The notes: generated by a model not told the origin, from the letters alone. A stretch of DNA of 64,000 nt from JAWXBM01 sp034440115 (GCA_034440115.1 JAWXBM010000025.1:24237-88236); one strand, 5' to 3'. Shown: positions 53,372-62,495, counted from the first letter of the stretch. Program-made: numbers and translations.

Positions 53372-54646
53372 TTAGCCCGCAATGGTCGTCAGAACACCCG
53401 CAATGGTAGCCGTCATCATGGTGGCCAGGGTGCCGCCCAACACTGCCAGCAAGCCCAGGCGGGCGAGGTCAGGCTTGCGTTCGGGCGCCAAGCCACCGAT
53501 GCCAGCCAGTTGTATGGCGATGGAAGAGAAGTTGGCAAAGCCGCACAGCGCATAAGTTGAAATCAACACTGCGTGAGGTGACAGGGTGTCCTTGATCTCG
53601 TTCAAGTGAGCGTAAGCGACAAATTCGTTGGTAACGATTTTTTTGCCGATCAATCCACCCACGGCAACGGCATCCGACCAGGGCACACCGATAACCCAGG
53701 CCATGGGTGAGAGGATATAACCGAGAATTACCGACAAGCTCAGCGGCTGACCTAAAACCGATTCCAAGCCGGTGATCTGGCCTAACCAGCCCAACGGAAA
53801 ATCGATCATGGCGATCAGGGCGATAAAGGCCAGCAACATGCCACCGACGTTCAAAGCCAGCCGCACGCCATCTGAAGCTCCGTTGGCTGCGGCTTCGATC
53901 ACATTACTTGCGGTTTTCTCGACCGCCAGTTTCACCGTGCCACGAGTCAGTGACTGCTGAAATTCCGGCTTCAGCAACTTGGCAATCACAATCGTTGCGG
54001 GCGCTGCCATAACACTGGCTGCCAACAGGTGGCGGGCATAAAACAATTGCTGTGCCTCATCACCGCCGCCCAGCATGGCAATGTAGGCAGCCAGCACCGC
54101 TCCGGCGATGGTGGCCATACCACCCACCATCATGGTAAATAATTCGGACTCGGTCATTTTGGCAATGTAGGGCCGCACTACCAGCGGCGCTTCGGTTTGG
54201 CCGACAAATACATTGGCCGCAACCGATAAGCTTTCGGCGCCACTGGCACGCAAGGCTTTCTGCATCACCCAGGCCATACCCTGGACGATCTTCTGCATGA
54301 TGCCGAGGTGATACAGCACTGACATCAGGGCGGCAAAGAAGATAATGGTGGGCAATACCTGGAAAGCGAACACAAAGCCAAAATTCTCAAAGCTGGCAAG
54401 GTCACCAAAAATGAACTTGGATCCGGTCAGGGCAAAGTCGACAATCTTGACGAAGAAGCGCGCGAAGTATTCGAAAAACTCACGCCCACCGGGAGCCAGA
54501 ATGACGATGATGGCGAAGGCCAGTTGCAAGCCAATGCCTGAGATAACCAGCTTCCAGTCGATCTCGCCTCGGCGGTTGGACAGGGCAACAGCAATTCCGA
54601 TCAGTACGGACAGACCGAACAGACCAAAAGCAATATTCGCAATCAT
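53372..54646 (-). CDS. Concentrative nucleoside transporter (NupC/CNT family)
   Basis: A 424-aa multi-helix protein with CNT family motifs: FVFAFQVLPTIIFFAALMSVLYHLG, NVFVGQTEAPLVVRPYIAKMTESELFTMMVGG, GIPWSDAVAVGGLIGKKIVTNEFVAY and YALCGFANFSSIAIQLAGIGGLAPERK. It takes up nucleosides with protons or sodium. It is 21 bases upstream of the MFS-acyltransferase gene start on the same strand. Confidence 0.93.
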   Translation of the reverse strand: MIANIAFGLFGLSVLIGIAVALSNRRGEIDWKLVISGIGLQLAFAIIVILAPGGREFFEYFARFFVKIVDFALTGSKFIFGDLASFENFGFVFAFQVLPTIIFFAALMSVLYHLGIMQKIVQGMAWVMQKALRASGAESLSVAANVFVGQTEAPLVVRPYIAKMTESELFTMMVGGMATIAGAVLAAYIAMLGGGDEAQQLFYARHLLAASVMAAPATIVIAKLLKPEFQQSLTRGTVKLAVEKTASNVIEAAANGASDGVRLALNVGGMLLAFIALIAMIDFPLGWLGQITGLESVLGQPLSLSVILGYILSPMAWVIGVPWSDAVAVGGLIGKKIVTNEFVAYAHLNEIKDTLSPHAVLISTYALCGFANFSSIAIQLAGIGGLAPERKPDLARLGLLAVLGGTLATMMTATIAGVLTTIAG

Positions 54647-54946
54647 GGTATGGACCCCGCCAGTCGCTTGGTGTTATCGGAAAGGGTCCCGCATTCTGCT
54701 CGGCAGTCCCCGGATTTGTCCCAGAGTAAACCCAAAGTAGATATTGGCCTGCAATGTAACGGCTTTGCCCGGAGCTGGCAAATAAATCGATTTAATCGGA
54801 GTTTCAGGCGACACAGGGAAGTGTCGCCATTTTCAATGAAAGCAGTGCATTGAAAATGAGGGATATTGCCAGAAAGCTACTGGCACGCTTTTCAATATCT
54901 GTGTGCTGAGAAATCCAGAATGGATTTATTCAGCACTTTTCTATGA
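54647..54946. other. Intergenic region upstream of nupC, holding structured repeat copy 2
   Basis: About 300 bases between the nupC-like gene start and the prfC stop, both on the minus strand. The right half is the four-hairpin repeat at 54800-54938. The left 150 bases presumably contain the nupC promoter, but no clear -10/-35 was picked. No coding sequence was seen. Confidence 0.5.
54800..54938. repeat. Four-hairpin structured intergenic repeat, copy 2
   Basis: Same architecture as 42850-42977: hairpin 1 at 54807-54828, hairpin 2 at 54829-54857, hairpin 3 at 54862-54899 (outer GATATTG/CAATATC, with an extra inner GCCAG/CTGGC stem), and hairpin 4 at 54903-54936 (outer GTGCTGA/TCAGCAC, inner AAATCCA/TGGATTT). 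Compared with copy 1, hairpin 3 has an A-T to T-A swap and hairpin 4 has three paired changes, all keeping the stems. On the plus strand hairpin 4 is followed by TTTT. It starts 9 bases from the prfC stop, as copy 1 does from the apaG stop. Confidence 0.85.
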
Positions 54947-56548
54947 TCACGCGCCGTCGGCAAATAGCAGCGTCTCACGAGTGGCCGAGAATTTCAGATC
55001 AGGCCAGCGTTCCATGGTGAGTTGCAGATTGACGCGGGTTGGTGCCAGGTACACCAGTTGTCCGGCCGCGTCTTCAGCCAGATTAAGCTCCAGTTGGCGG
55101 CGGAAATCGTCCAGCTTGCGGGCATTTTCACAGCTCACCCAGCGCACAGTATGAATATTGACGTTCTCAAAAAAAGCATCCACGTTGTATTCGTTTTTCA
55201 GGCGGTAAGCCACCACATCAAACTGCAACATTCCCACGGCGCCCAGTATCAGGTCATTGTTCGCCAAGGGCTTGAAGAACTGCGTAGCACCTTCCTCGGA
55301 TAATTGCTCCAGGCCTTTTTGCAATTGCTTCAGCTTCAGTGGGTCGCGTAATCTTGCCCGGCGAAAGAGTTCTGGTGCAAAGTTGGGAATGCCGGTGAAC
55401 TGCAGGGCTTCGCCTTCCGAAAAGGTATCGCCGATGCCGATGGTGCCGTGATTGTGCAGGCCGACGATATCGCCCGGCCAGGCATCCTCCACGTGCTCGC
55501 GTTCCTGTGCCAGAAAGGTCAGGGCATTGGCGGACTTGATGTCCTTGCGCAGCCGTACGTGGTGGATTTTCATGCCGCGCTGGAAGTGCCCCGAACAGAT
55601 GCGCATAAAGGCAATGCGATCGCGATGGGCTGGGTCCATATTGGCCTGGATTTTGAAAACAAAGCCGGTCAGTGCCTCTTCATCACTGGCAACCGTTCGC
55701 CCGGTAGTTGCACGCGGGCCCGGTGGCGGAGCGTGTTTCACGAAGGCATCCAGCAAAGGCGTAACACCGAAATTGTTGATGGCTGAGCCAAAAAATACCG
55801 GGCTTTGCTCGCCCGCCAAATAGGCGGCAGGGTCGAATGGGTGACTGGCGCCTTTAACCAGTTCGATTTCTTCGCGGAACCCGGCCGCATCGCGCCCCAG
55901 CACCGCATCCAGTTCTGGATTATCCAGGCCCTTGATGACTCTGGCCTGCTGAGTCACGTAGTTCTTACCGGAGTCGTACAGCAATACCTCGTTGTCCAGC
56001 AGGTGATACACGCCCTTGAGCCGCTGGCCCATTCCAATCGGCCAGGTGACCGGCGCGCACTGAATGCCCAGCACGGATTCGACCTCGTCCAGCAATTCCA
56101 CTGGGTCACGACCTTCGCGATCCAGCTTGTTGATAAAGGTGAAAATAGGTGTCTGGCGCAAACGGCACACTTCCATCAGCTTGATGGTTCGCTCTTCCAC
56201 ACCCTTGGCGCAGTCGATCACCATCAGTGCCGAATCCACCGCGGTCAGTGTGCGGTAAGTATCTTCGGAGAAATCCGCGTGTCCGGGGGTGTCCAGCAGA
56301 TTGACCACTTTGCCCTGGTATTCGAACTGCATCACTGAGCTGGTAACCGAGATACCACGCTCCTGCTCCAGCTTCATCCAGTCCGATGTGGCATGACGGG
56401 TGGCGCGCTTGGCCTTGACCGCGCCAGCCATCTGGATGGCTCCACCGAACAACAACAGTTTTTCGGTGATGGTGGTCTTGCCGGCATCGGGATGCGAAAT
56501 GATGGCGAAGGTTCGCCGCCGGTCGCGTTCTTGTTGAATTTTGGACAT
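54947..56548 (-). CDS. prfC: Peptide chain release factor 3
   Basis: A 533-aa translational GTPase with P-loop AIISHPDAGKTTITEKLL, LEQERGISVTSSVMQF (switch), DTPGHADFSEDTYRTL, and the NKLDREGRDP specificity motif. The C-terminal region has the RF3-type NEYNVDAFFENVNIHTVRWVS. It recycles RF1/RF2 from ribosomes after termination. Length matches the family. Confidence 0.97.
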   Translation of the reverse strand: MSKIQQERDRRRTFAIISHPDAGKTTITEKLLLFGGAIQMAGAVKAKRATRHATSDWMKLEQERGISVTSSVMQFEYQGKVVNLLDTPGHADFSEDTYRTLTAVDSALMVIDCAKGVEERTIKLMEVCRLRQTPIFTFINKLDREGRDPVELLDEVESVLGIQCAPVTWPIGMGQRLKGVYHLLDNEVLLYDSGKNYVTQQARVIKGLDNPELDAVLGRDAAGFREEIELVKGASHPFDPAAYLAGEQSPVFFGSAINNFGVTPLLDAFVKHAPPPGPRATTGRTVASDEEALTGFVFKIQANMDPAHRDRIAFMRICSGHFQRGMKIHHVRLRKDIKSANALTFLAQEREHVEDAWPGDIVGLHNHGTIGIGDTFSEGEALQFTGIPNFAPELFRRARLRDPLKLKQLQKGLEQLSEEGATQFFKPLANNDLILGAVGMLQFDVVAYRLKNEYNVDAFFENVNIHTVRWVSCENARKLDDFRRQLELNLAEDAAGQLVYLAPTRVNLQLTMERWPDLKFSATRETLLFADGA

Positions 56549-56612
56549 GGGTCAGAATCATTCAGGCCGCTGCAGCCTGCTGGAAAAATCGCGCCATTCT
56601 AACAGAGCTTCG

Positions 56613-57584
56613 TTAATAAGAGCCCGCTTGTGTTCCTTCCAGATATTGATTTTCCTGTGGCTTGACCAGGCTGCCGTCTGCTGCCTGAAAGCTGAAGGGC
56701 AATGAAACCAGCAGCATGCCGACGTTTTGCTGCAAGGCAAAGTGCAGATGCGGCCCCGAGCTGAAGCCGGTATTGCCAGAGCGGGCAATGCGTTGACCGG
56801 CTTTGACCCGCCCACCGGCCCGCACCATTACGCTGGCCAGATCGAGATGGGCATACACTGCCATGGTGCCGTCTGCATGCAGGATACGTAAGTGATTGGC
56901 TTTGTCAGCAAACTTCTTCAGATCGGTGCCACCCTTGTTGAAATCTTCTTCGATGTCCATCACCACGCCATCTTTGACAGCGAGGATGGTAGTGCCGACC
57001 GGCATCACGATGTCCAGTGCGTACTCACTGTCAGGGCTGTTGTGTGTGCGTGTGCCGTTGAACCCCTGGCTGATGGGATAGGATTCGCCCAGCGCAAACG
57101 GAGGTGATAACACGGCATTCTGCACGCGTTGGACAATCGGCGGTCCCGGTACTGTGTTGAGTTGTATTCGGTAGCTGAAACCCTGCTTCGGATCCAGCGA
57201 ACCCAGGCCCACCAGAGCCTGTTCAGTTTGGTGGGGAATCACAAAGCGCGCTGGCAATTCCGGCTCGGCAATCACGTTGACCGCATTGGACAGGCTGAAC
57301 TCCACCTCTACCGGGCCCCAGAAGTCATTGAACAATAAATACACCGGATTGGCCTCGGTGCCTTCGCGGCGTAACTTGATGCGCGACTCAGCCTCTTTTT
57401 GCATATAAACCATATCGAAAGCCTGGCCTTCATCCGGTTTTTTATCGGTAAAATGCCAGACGCCGTCCTGGTCCTGAAACTTGTAGATATTGTCCGCCTG
57501 TGCAGTTGTGCACAGTATAAAAGCCCCGGCCAATAGCACACGGGTCATGGGTGACAGGGAACTACCCAATGGCATTTTCAGCAT
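56613..57584 (-). CDS. M23-family metallopeptidase with N-terminal DUF4124-like domain
   Basis: A 323-aa secreted protein with signal peptide (MTRVLLAGAFILCTTAQA within the first 30 residues; ATGs at 57584, 57575 and 57548 are all possible starts). Next is a DUF4124-like segment (IYKFQDQDGVWHFTDKKPD), then a middle beta domain and an M23 endopeptidase domain (about 165-310) with HNSPDSEYALDIVMPVGTTI, VYAHLDLASVMV and SGPHLHFALQ, holding the zinc-site His and Asp residues. M23 enzymes cut peptidoglycan cross-links or act as regulators of amidases. It slightly overlaps the sdaA 3' end, so the two are probably one operon. Confidence 0.88.
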   Translation of the reverse strand: MLKMPLGSSLSPMTRVLLAGAFILCTTAQADNIYKFQDQDGVWHFTDKKPDEGQAFDMVYMQKEAESRIKLRREGTEANPVYLLFNDFWGPVEVEFSLSNAVNVIAEPELPARFVIPHQTEQALVGLGSLDPKQGFSYRIQLNTVPGPPIVQRVQNAVLSPPFALGESYPISQGFNGTRTHNSPDSEYALDIVMPVGTTILAVKDGVVMDIEEDFNKGGTDLKKFADKANHLRILHADGTMAVYAHLDLASVMVRAGGRVKAGQRIARSGNTGFSSGPHLHFALQQNVGMLLVSLPFSFQAADGSLVKPQENQYLEGTQAGSY

Positions 57585-58972
57585 TCAATCACATTGACGG
57601 CCAGGCCGCCCCTTGAGGTTTCTTTGTAATGGCTTTTCATATCGGCACCGGTATCGCGCATGGTTTTGATCACCTTATCCAGCGACACCCGGTGTTTACC
57701 ATCCCCGCGCATGGCCATACGCTGCGCGTTGATGGCTTTGACGGCACCCATGGCATTGCGTTCAATACAGGGGATTTGTACCAATCCGCCCACCGGGTCG
57801 CAGGTCAGTCCAAGGTTATGTTCCATGCCGATTTCCGCCGCATTTTCAACTTGCCACGGTGTGCCTCCCATGGCGGCAGTCAAGCCGCCAGCAGCCATGG
57901 AACAGGCTACTCCGACTTCGCCCTGGCAACCCACTTCGGCGCCCGATATGGAAGCGTTCAGCAAGTACAGAGTACCAATGGCTCCGGCGGTCAGCAGAAA
58001 ATCCACCACGCCATCTTCGTTGGCCCCCGGAATAAACTGCAAATAGTACTGGATCACCGCCGGAATGATACCGGCTGCGCCATTGGTTGGGGCCGTGACC
58101 ACGCGGCCGCCAGCGGCATTTTCCTCGTTTACCGACAAGGCAAACAGATTCACCCAGTCCAATGCGCTCAGTACATCGATCGCATTTGCTTGGGCATCGC
58201 CTTGTGGTGCTGGTGAATGCAGTTCACGATAAAGCGCTGGTGCCCGACGTTTGACCTTCAAACCGCCCGGCAGATCACCTTCCTGCCGGTAGCCTCTTTG
58301 CATGCAATCGCGCATTGCCGCCCAAATGCGCAACAAACCGGCGTGCACTGCGTCGGAGCTGCGCCAGGTCTGTTCATTTTCCAGCATCAGCGCGGCCATG
58401 CTTTTATTCTGTGACTGGCAGAGTTCCAGTAGTTCGTCACCGCTGGCAAAAGCAAAAGGCAGCGGGGTTTCATCCGCCACAATGCGGTCTTCGGCGGCGC
58501 GGTCCTGATTCACCACAAAGCCGCCGCCGACCGAGTAATACTCGCGTTGCATCAGGTTGCCACCGTCTGCAGCAAAGGCTTCAAAGCGCATGCCATTGGA
58601 GTGATGTGGCAATAACTGGCGTTTGTTGAATTTCAGGTCCTGGTCGGCATTGAAACCAATCACCGGGCCTTGCGGTAGTGCGATCTGTTGTTTCTGGCGA
58701 ATGACCGCCAGTGTTTGCTCGATACAATCGGGATCGACTTGGTCCGGCGTTTCACCTTGCAGGCCCAGCATAATGGCTTTGTCGGTGCCGTGGCCGCGGC
58801 CGGTATGTGCCAGCGAACCGAACAAGGTCACCTCGATACGACTTGTTTGCGCCAGGCAGTCCATTTGCTGCAAGCGACGCACAAAAGTACAGGCAGCTTT
58901 CATCGGGCCCACGGTGTGTGAACTGGAAGGGCCTATACCGATTTTGAACAGGTCGAAAACACTGATTGCCAT
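57578..58972 (-). CDS. sdaA: L-serine ammonia-lyase (iron-sulfur, single chain)
   Basis: The start at 58972 (MAISVFDLFKIGIGPSSSHTVGPM) has AGGA upstream and gives the usual N-terminus; 464 aa. Signatures: GPSSSHTVGPM, EENAAGGRVVTAPTNGAAGIIP, GCQGEVGVACSMAAGG and LTCDPVGGLVQIPCIERNA with the Fe-S cluster cysteines. It deaminates serine to pyruvate. Overlaps the M23 gene's 5' end by a few bases. Confidence 0.95.
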   Translation of the reverse strand: MAISVFDLFKIGIGPSSSHTVGPMKAACTFVRRLQQMDCLAQTSRIEVTLFGSLAHTGRGHGTDKAIMLGLQGETPDQVDPDCIEQTLAVIRQKQQIALPQGPVIGFNADQDLKFNKRQLLPHHSNGMRFEAFAADGGNLMQREYYSVGGGFVVNQDRAAEDRIVADETPLPFAFASGDELLELCQSQNKSMAALMLENEQTWRSSDAVHAGLLRIWAAMRDCMQRGYRQEGDLPGGLKVKRRAPALYRELHSPAPQGDAQANAIDVLSALDWVNLFALSVNEENAAGGRVVTAPTNGAAGIIPAVIQYYLQFIPGANEDGVVDFLLTAGAIGTLYLLNASISGAEVGCQGEVGVACSMAAGGLTAAMGGTPWQVENAAEIGMEHNLGLTCDPVGGLVQIPCIERNAMGAVKAINAQRMAMRGDGKHRVSLDKVIKTMRDTGADMKSHYKETSRGGLAVNVIEC

Positions 58973-59104
58973 GATGAGGTTTTCCTGCAGTGCATGAATT
59001 TGGGTCACGAGAAGATGACATCCCAAAACAGTAGCGCTCAGGGTAACACTTCAGGGCCCTGAATTTCGCGCTATGCTGGAACTATCAAACAGGAACGGCT
59101 GCTC

Positions 59105-59347
59105 ATGACACAAGCAACTACAGTAACGCTCTATACCCGATCTGACTGCCACCTTTGTGAGTTGGTCAAACAGATGCTGGAAGAATGCCAGATGCGTTGG
59201 CAGGCGGTAGACATCGAGACGGACCTGCAGTTGCTACGCAAATATGGCAACCACATTCCGGTGCTTTATCGCGCTGATGTTGATGGTGAATTATTCTGGC
59301 CGTTTGACCCGGTAACGCTGCAGGATTTCCTGCAGTTGGAGATCTGA
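59105..59347 (+). CDS. Glutaredoxin-like protein
   Basis: An 80-aa thioredoxin-fold protein with a CxxC active site (TLYTRSDCHLCELVKQML), a cis-Pro loop (HIPVLYRADVDGE) and a short C-terminal helix, typical of the small glutaredoxin-like family (DUF836 type). AGGAA upstream supports ATG 59105. It may reduce disulfides in the cytosol; partners are unknown. Confidence 0.85.
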   Translation: MTQATTVTLYTRSDCHLCELVKQMLEECQMRWQAVDIETDLQLLRKYGNHIPVLYRADVDGELFWPFDPVTLQDFLQLEI

Positions 59348-59360
59348 CTACTGCGATTAC

Positions 59361-59693
59361 TCAGGAACCGCGATAGTCGGAACGGTTGGAGCAAAAGGCC
59401 CGGCTCAGTGAGCTGGATATCTTCTCCATCCATTCCCGCGCGATGATGGTCAGGCCGGTAAAGAAGCCACGTGTGCGTGCTTCGGTTTCTTTCAGCAGCA
59501 GGCCGGCGATCACATATGCGATCAATGTGAAGCCTGAGAAAAACAGCGCAGAAATAATGGTTGCCAACCGCACACACCAGGTTTCCCAGCCCATCTTCAT
59601 GGCAATGGCATTGCAAACACCCAAAACGATGGGTTGGCCGGGACGGCCTGTCAATGCTTCGCGAATTTCCTGCATGATGCTGTCGGTGGTCAT
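59361..59693 (-). CDS. PspC-domain membrane protein
   Basis: ATG 59693 has AGGGAG 8 bases upstream; 110 aa. It begins with a short amphipathic part (MQEIREALTGRPGQP), then a PspC-like core IVLGVCNAIAMKMGWETWCVRLATIISALFF and a second hydrophobic stretch FTLIAYVIAGLLLKE. The G-V-C-x-A-(I/L)-A...(W)...VR pattern and the single small helical hairpin are those of PspC. The C-terminal ~40 residues are basic and unique. No psp regulator is nearby. Confidence 0.7.
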   Translation of the reverse strand: MTTDSIMQEIREALTGRPGQPIVLGVCNAIAMKMGWETWCVRLATIISALFFSGFTLIAYVIAGLLLKETEARTRGFFTGLTIIAREWMEKISSSLSRAFCSNRSDYRGS

Positions 59694-59926
59694 GGTCAAA
59701 CTCCCTGAGTTGAATTGGCCAGTGGGTTTAAAAAAGTTTATAGGCAAAGGATGCAGGATTCATGCCACCATAGCATGGGCCTGAAGTCATAGTGTTGACG
59801 CAGGTTACCGTGAGCTACCTGGCAATGGAAAAGTACTGAGTCGGTTGCTTTCGCCAAAACCTGCAGATATTCGCCAGCCCCAAGCCAGTGATCAAAAGCT
59901 CATGTTAAACTCGCGACCTTCGCAAT

Positions 59927-59974
59927 AAAGACTTCTTTGGGACTTGCATTGCGACTTGCTTTGGGACTTGCTAT
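59927..59974 (+). repeat. 12-bp tandem repeat at the start of the DhaL-DegV gene
   Basis: Three good units, GGGACTTGCATT (59939-59950), GCGACTTGCTTT (59951-59962) and GGGACTTGCTAT (59963-59974), plus a weaker unit at 59927-59938. The last unit runs into the chosen ATG. The array occupies the place where a ribosome binding site is expected; translation in frame would add L-G-L-A-L-R-type residues. Confidence 0.75.
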
Positions 59975-61787
59975 GGGACACGCACCAACTCCGATCGCTT
60001 ACCTGGATGGCGCCCGTCTTGCGCGGGCCGTTGCTGCGGGTATTGCTCACTTGTTCCAGCGTCGCGACTATCTTAATCGCATCAATGTTTTCCCGGTACC
60101 CGATGGCGACACAGGCACCAATCTGGCGTTTACTTTTAAAACCATACTCGACGCCCTCAAGCGCAAACCGCAGGAACGCGTCGATGAGTTGATGAGCCTG
60201 ATTGCCAACGCCGCGCTGGATGGTGCACGTGGCAATTCCGGTGCCATCATGGCGCAGTATTTTCAGGGCTTCAGCGAAGCCATCGTGGGTAAGCGCTTGC
60301 TCACAGCGCGAAATTTTTCTGCGGCAGCGGCAAACGGCGCCCGCTCTGCCTGGCAGGCCATGTCCAATCCAGTAGCCGGCACCATGCCTACGGTGCTGGA
60401 AGATTTTTCTGCCGAACTGGTTGAGCGGGTAGCAGCGGGCACGACCGATCTGCAATCCTTGCTGCGCCATGGCCTTGACCGTGCGCGCGAGTCTTTGGCC
60501 AACACGCCTCAGCTGTTGCCGGTTCTGCGCCAGGCCGGAGTAGTGGATGCAGGCGCCCAGGGATTTGTCGATTTGCTGGAAGGAATCTGGGCTTACGTTG
60601 AATCAGGCCGAGTGGATCCTGTGCCAGCTGATTTGCTGGAAGGAGACGCTTTTTCTGCCCAGGAATTCGATGTGGGCGAGCATCGTTACTGCACCGAATG
60701 TGTGATCGAAGGGTCTGAGCTGCAACGGGATGCGGTGATGCAGGCTATGCTGAAGCTGGATGCCAGTTCCTTGGTGGTGGCGGGTAATGCCAACAAGGTG
60801 CGAGTGCACATACACGTCAATCAACCATCGGAAGTATTTCTGGCCGCTGAAGCATTCGGTACCGTAGTGCAACAAAAAGCCGATGATATGCAACGCCAGC
60901 ACGGTCTGATGAACCACAACGGCAAAGTCGCTGTAGTGTCTGATTCGGGGGCTGATATCCCAACGGCAGAAATTGACCGGTTATCCATACACATCGTGCC
61001 GGTGCGCCTGAGTTTTGGAGAGCGACAGTTTCTGGACCGGGTGACGTTGAGCTCTGAAGATTTCTATCGCCTTTTACAGCAGTGCCCGGAAGCACCGAAA
61101 ACTTCCCAACCGCCGGCACAGGATTTTTCTCGGGTTTACAGCTTGTTGACTTCGCACCATTACGATGTGGTTTCAGTGGGCATTTCCAGTGCTTTGAGTG
61201 GCACTACTTCGGCGGCCCAAAGCGCTGCCAGCAGGCAGACCGAAGGGCAGATTCGGGTATTCGACAGCCTGAATGCTTCTGCTGGCCAGGGCTTGCTGGC
61301 CATCATCGCCGCTGAAGCAGCCGAGCGGGGCATGTCAGCAGAAGAAATTGAAGCTGTGTTACAGGAGTTGCGGCCTGAATGCAGAATCTTTGCTGTAGCA
61401 AATGATTTGTCTTATGCCGTTAAAGGCGGTCGCTTGAAGTCGTGGGTAAAGTGGCTGGCAGACCACCTGCACCTCAATCCGGTATTAACGGCAACGCCCA
61501 AAGGCAAGTTGGGGCTGGCGGGTTTTAATATTGGCCGAGGAGCGCAACCAGCCAGGTTGGTGGCCAGCGCTTTGAAACACATGCAGCCCGAGCAGATTTA
61601 CCGCGTCATCATCGCTCATGCCAATGACCCGCAAGGTGCTGCGGAAGTTCGTCGTGCAGTTTTGGCCAGGCATCAGCGCATTCATTCCTGCCACATCACC
61701 GAGGCGGGTTCTGCTTTGGGTGTGCACGTGGGTCCAGGCGGCTTGATTCTGGCTTTTGCTCCACAACCCGATATGCTGGCATCGTGA
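59973..61787 (+). CDS. DhaL (DAK2)-DegV fusion, fatty-acid-kinase-like (FakA-FakB type)
   Basis: With ATG 59973 the protein has 604 aa; the frame is open 12 codons further upstream through a tandem repeat (TTG start possible). The N-terminal part is a DhaL/DAK2 kinase: NVFPVPDGDTGTNLAFTF (ATP/Mg site), AALDGARGNSGAIMAQYFQGF, and VDAGAQGFVDLLEG. A linker domain follows at about 225-310. The C-terminal half is DegV: KVAVVSDSGADIPTAEIDRL, KTSQPPAQDF, VGISSALSGTTSAAQSA and YAVKGGRLKSW. In Gram-positives FakA (kinase) and FakB (DegV) phosphorylate fatty acids to acyl-phosphate. The next gene, plsY, uses acyl-phosphate, supporting that role here. Confidence 0.88.
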   Translation: MGHAPTPIAYLDGARLARAVAAGIAHLFQRRDYLNRINVFPVPDGDTGTNLAFTFKTILDALKRKPQERVDELMSLIANAALDGARGNSGAIMAQYFQGFSEAIVGKRLLTARNFSAAAANGARSAWQAMSNPVAGTMPTVLEDFSAELVERVAAGTTDLQSLLRHGLDRARESLANTPQLLPVLRQAGVVDAGAQGFVDLLEGIWAYVESGRVDPVPADLLEGDAFSAQEFDVGEHRYCTECVIEGSELQRDAVMQAMLKLDASSLVVAGNANKVRVHIHVNQPSEVFLAAEAFGTVVQQKADDMQRQHGLMNHNGKVAVVSDSGADIPTAEIDRLSIHIVPVRLSFGERQFLDRVTLSSEDFYRLLQQCPEAPKTSQPPAQDFSRVYSLLTSHHYDVVSVGISSALSGTTSAAQSAASRQTEGQIRVFDSLNASAGQGLLAIIAAEAAERGMSAEEIEAVLQELRPECRIFAVANDLSYAVKGGRLKSWVKWLADHLHLNPVLTATPKGKLGLAGFNIGRGAQPARLVASALKHMQPEQIYRVIIAHANDPQGAAEVRRAVLARHQRIHSCHITEAGSALGVHVGPGGLILAFAPQPDMLAS

Positions 61788-61839
61788 AGCGCGTCAGTCC
61801 CTGTTCTTTTGATCAGGCAATCCTTTAAGCTGAGTTGAA

Positions 61840-62475
61840 ATGGCGTTACTAATCATCAAAATTTTGTTGGCTTATGCTCTGGGCTCAGTATCTGGCAGCC
61901 TGATGCTGGGTCGTTTGCGTCAGATTGATATCCGCACCATGGGTAGCGGTAATGCCGGTGGCACCAATGCGTTCCGCAGCGTGGGCAAGAAGTTTGCTTT
62001 GGCCGTCGCCATTATCGATGTCGCCAAAGGTGCTCTGGCCGCTGGTGTGATTCCGTTTATCCCGATTCCTGGTTTGGCGAGTTCTATCAGCTTGCCGGTG
62101 CAAGCGGCCTGCTGTGGTTTTGCCGCGGTCTTAGGCCATTGTTACCCGGTTTGGCATGGGTTTCGGGGTGGTAAAGGTGCGGCCACCGCCGTTGGCGTAC
62201 TGGCCGTTCTGCAACCGTGGAGCTTGCCGTTGATGTTCCTGACCTGGTTTGTGATGATTGGTTTGACCGGTTGGGTGGGCCTGGGAACCGTACTGGCCGG
62301 CCTCAGTATTGTGCCATCCATGCTTTGGCTGGATGCGCCGCGAGAACTATTGCTGTTGGGTATAGCCCTGGCCCTGTTCATGGTATTCACCCACCGCAAC
62401 AATATCCGCAAAATGCTCAACGGTGAGGAATACTGCTTCGAAAAAGCCCGTATCCTTAAGCGCCTGTTTAAATAG
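61840..62475 (+). CDS. plsY: Acyl-phosphate:glycerol-3-phosphate acyltransferase
   Basis: A 211-aa membrane protein with PlsY motifs: YALGSVSGSLMLGRL, the phosphate loop GSGNAGGTNAFRSVGKK, GHCYPVWHGFRGGKGAATAVGVL and FTHRNNIRKML. Transfers an acyl chain from acyl-phosphate to glycerol-3-phosphate, the first step of phospholipid synthesis. It lies 52 bases after the DhaL-DegV fusion, which may supply acyl-phosphate from free fatty acids, in place of the more usual plsX. Confidence 0.95.
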   Translation: MALLIIKILLAYALGSVSGSLMLGRLRQIDIRTMGSGNAGGTNAFRSVGKKFALAVAIIDVAKGALAAGVIPFIPIPGLASSISLPVQAACCGFAAVLGHCYPVWHGFRGGKGAATAVGVLAVLQPWSLPLMFLTWFVMIGLTGWVGLGTVLAGLSIVPSMLWLDAPRELLLLGIALALFMVFTHRNNIRKMLNGEEYCFEKARILKRLFK

Positions 62476-62495
62476 GGGTCCGGATTCGTGCTGCA

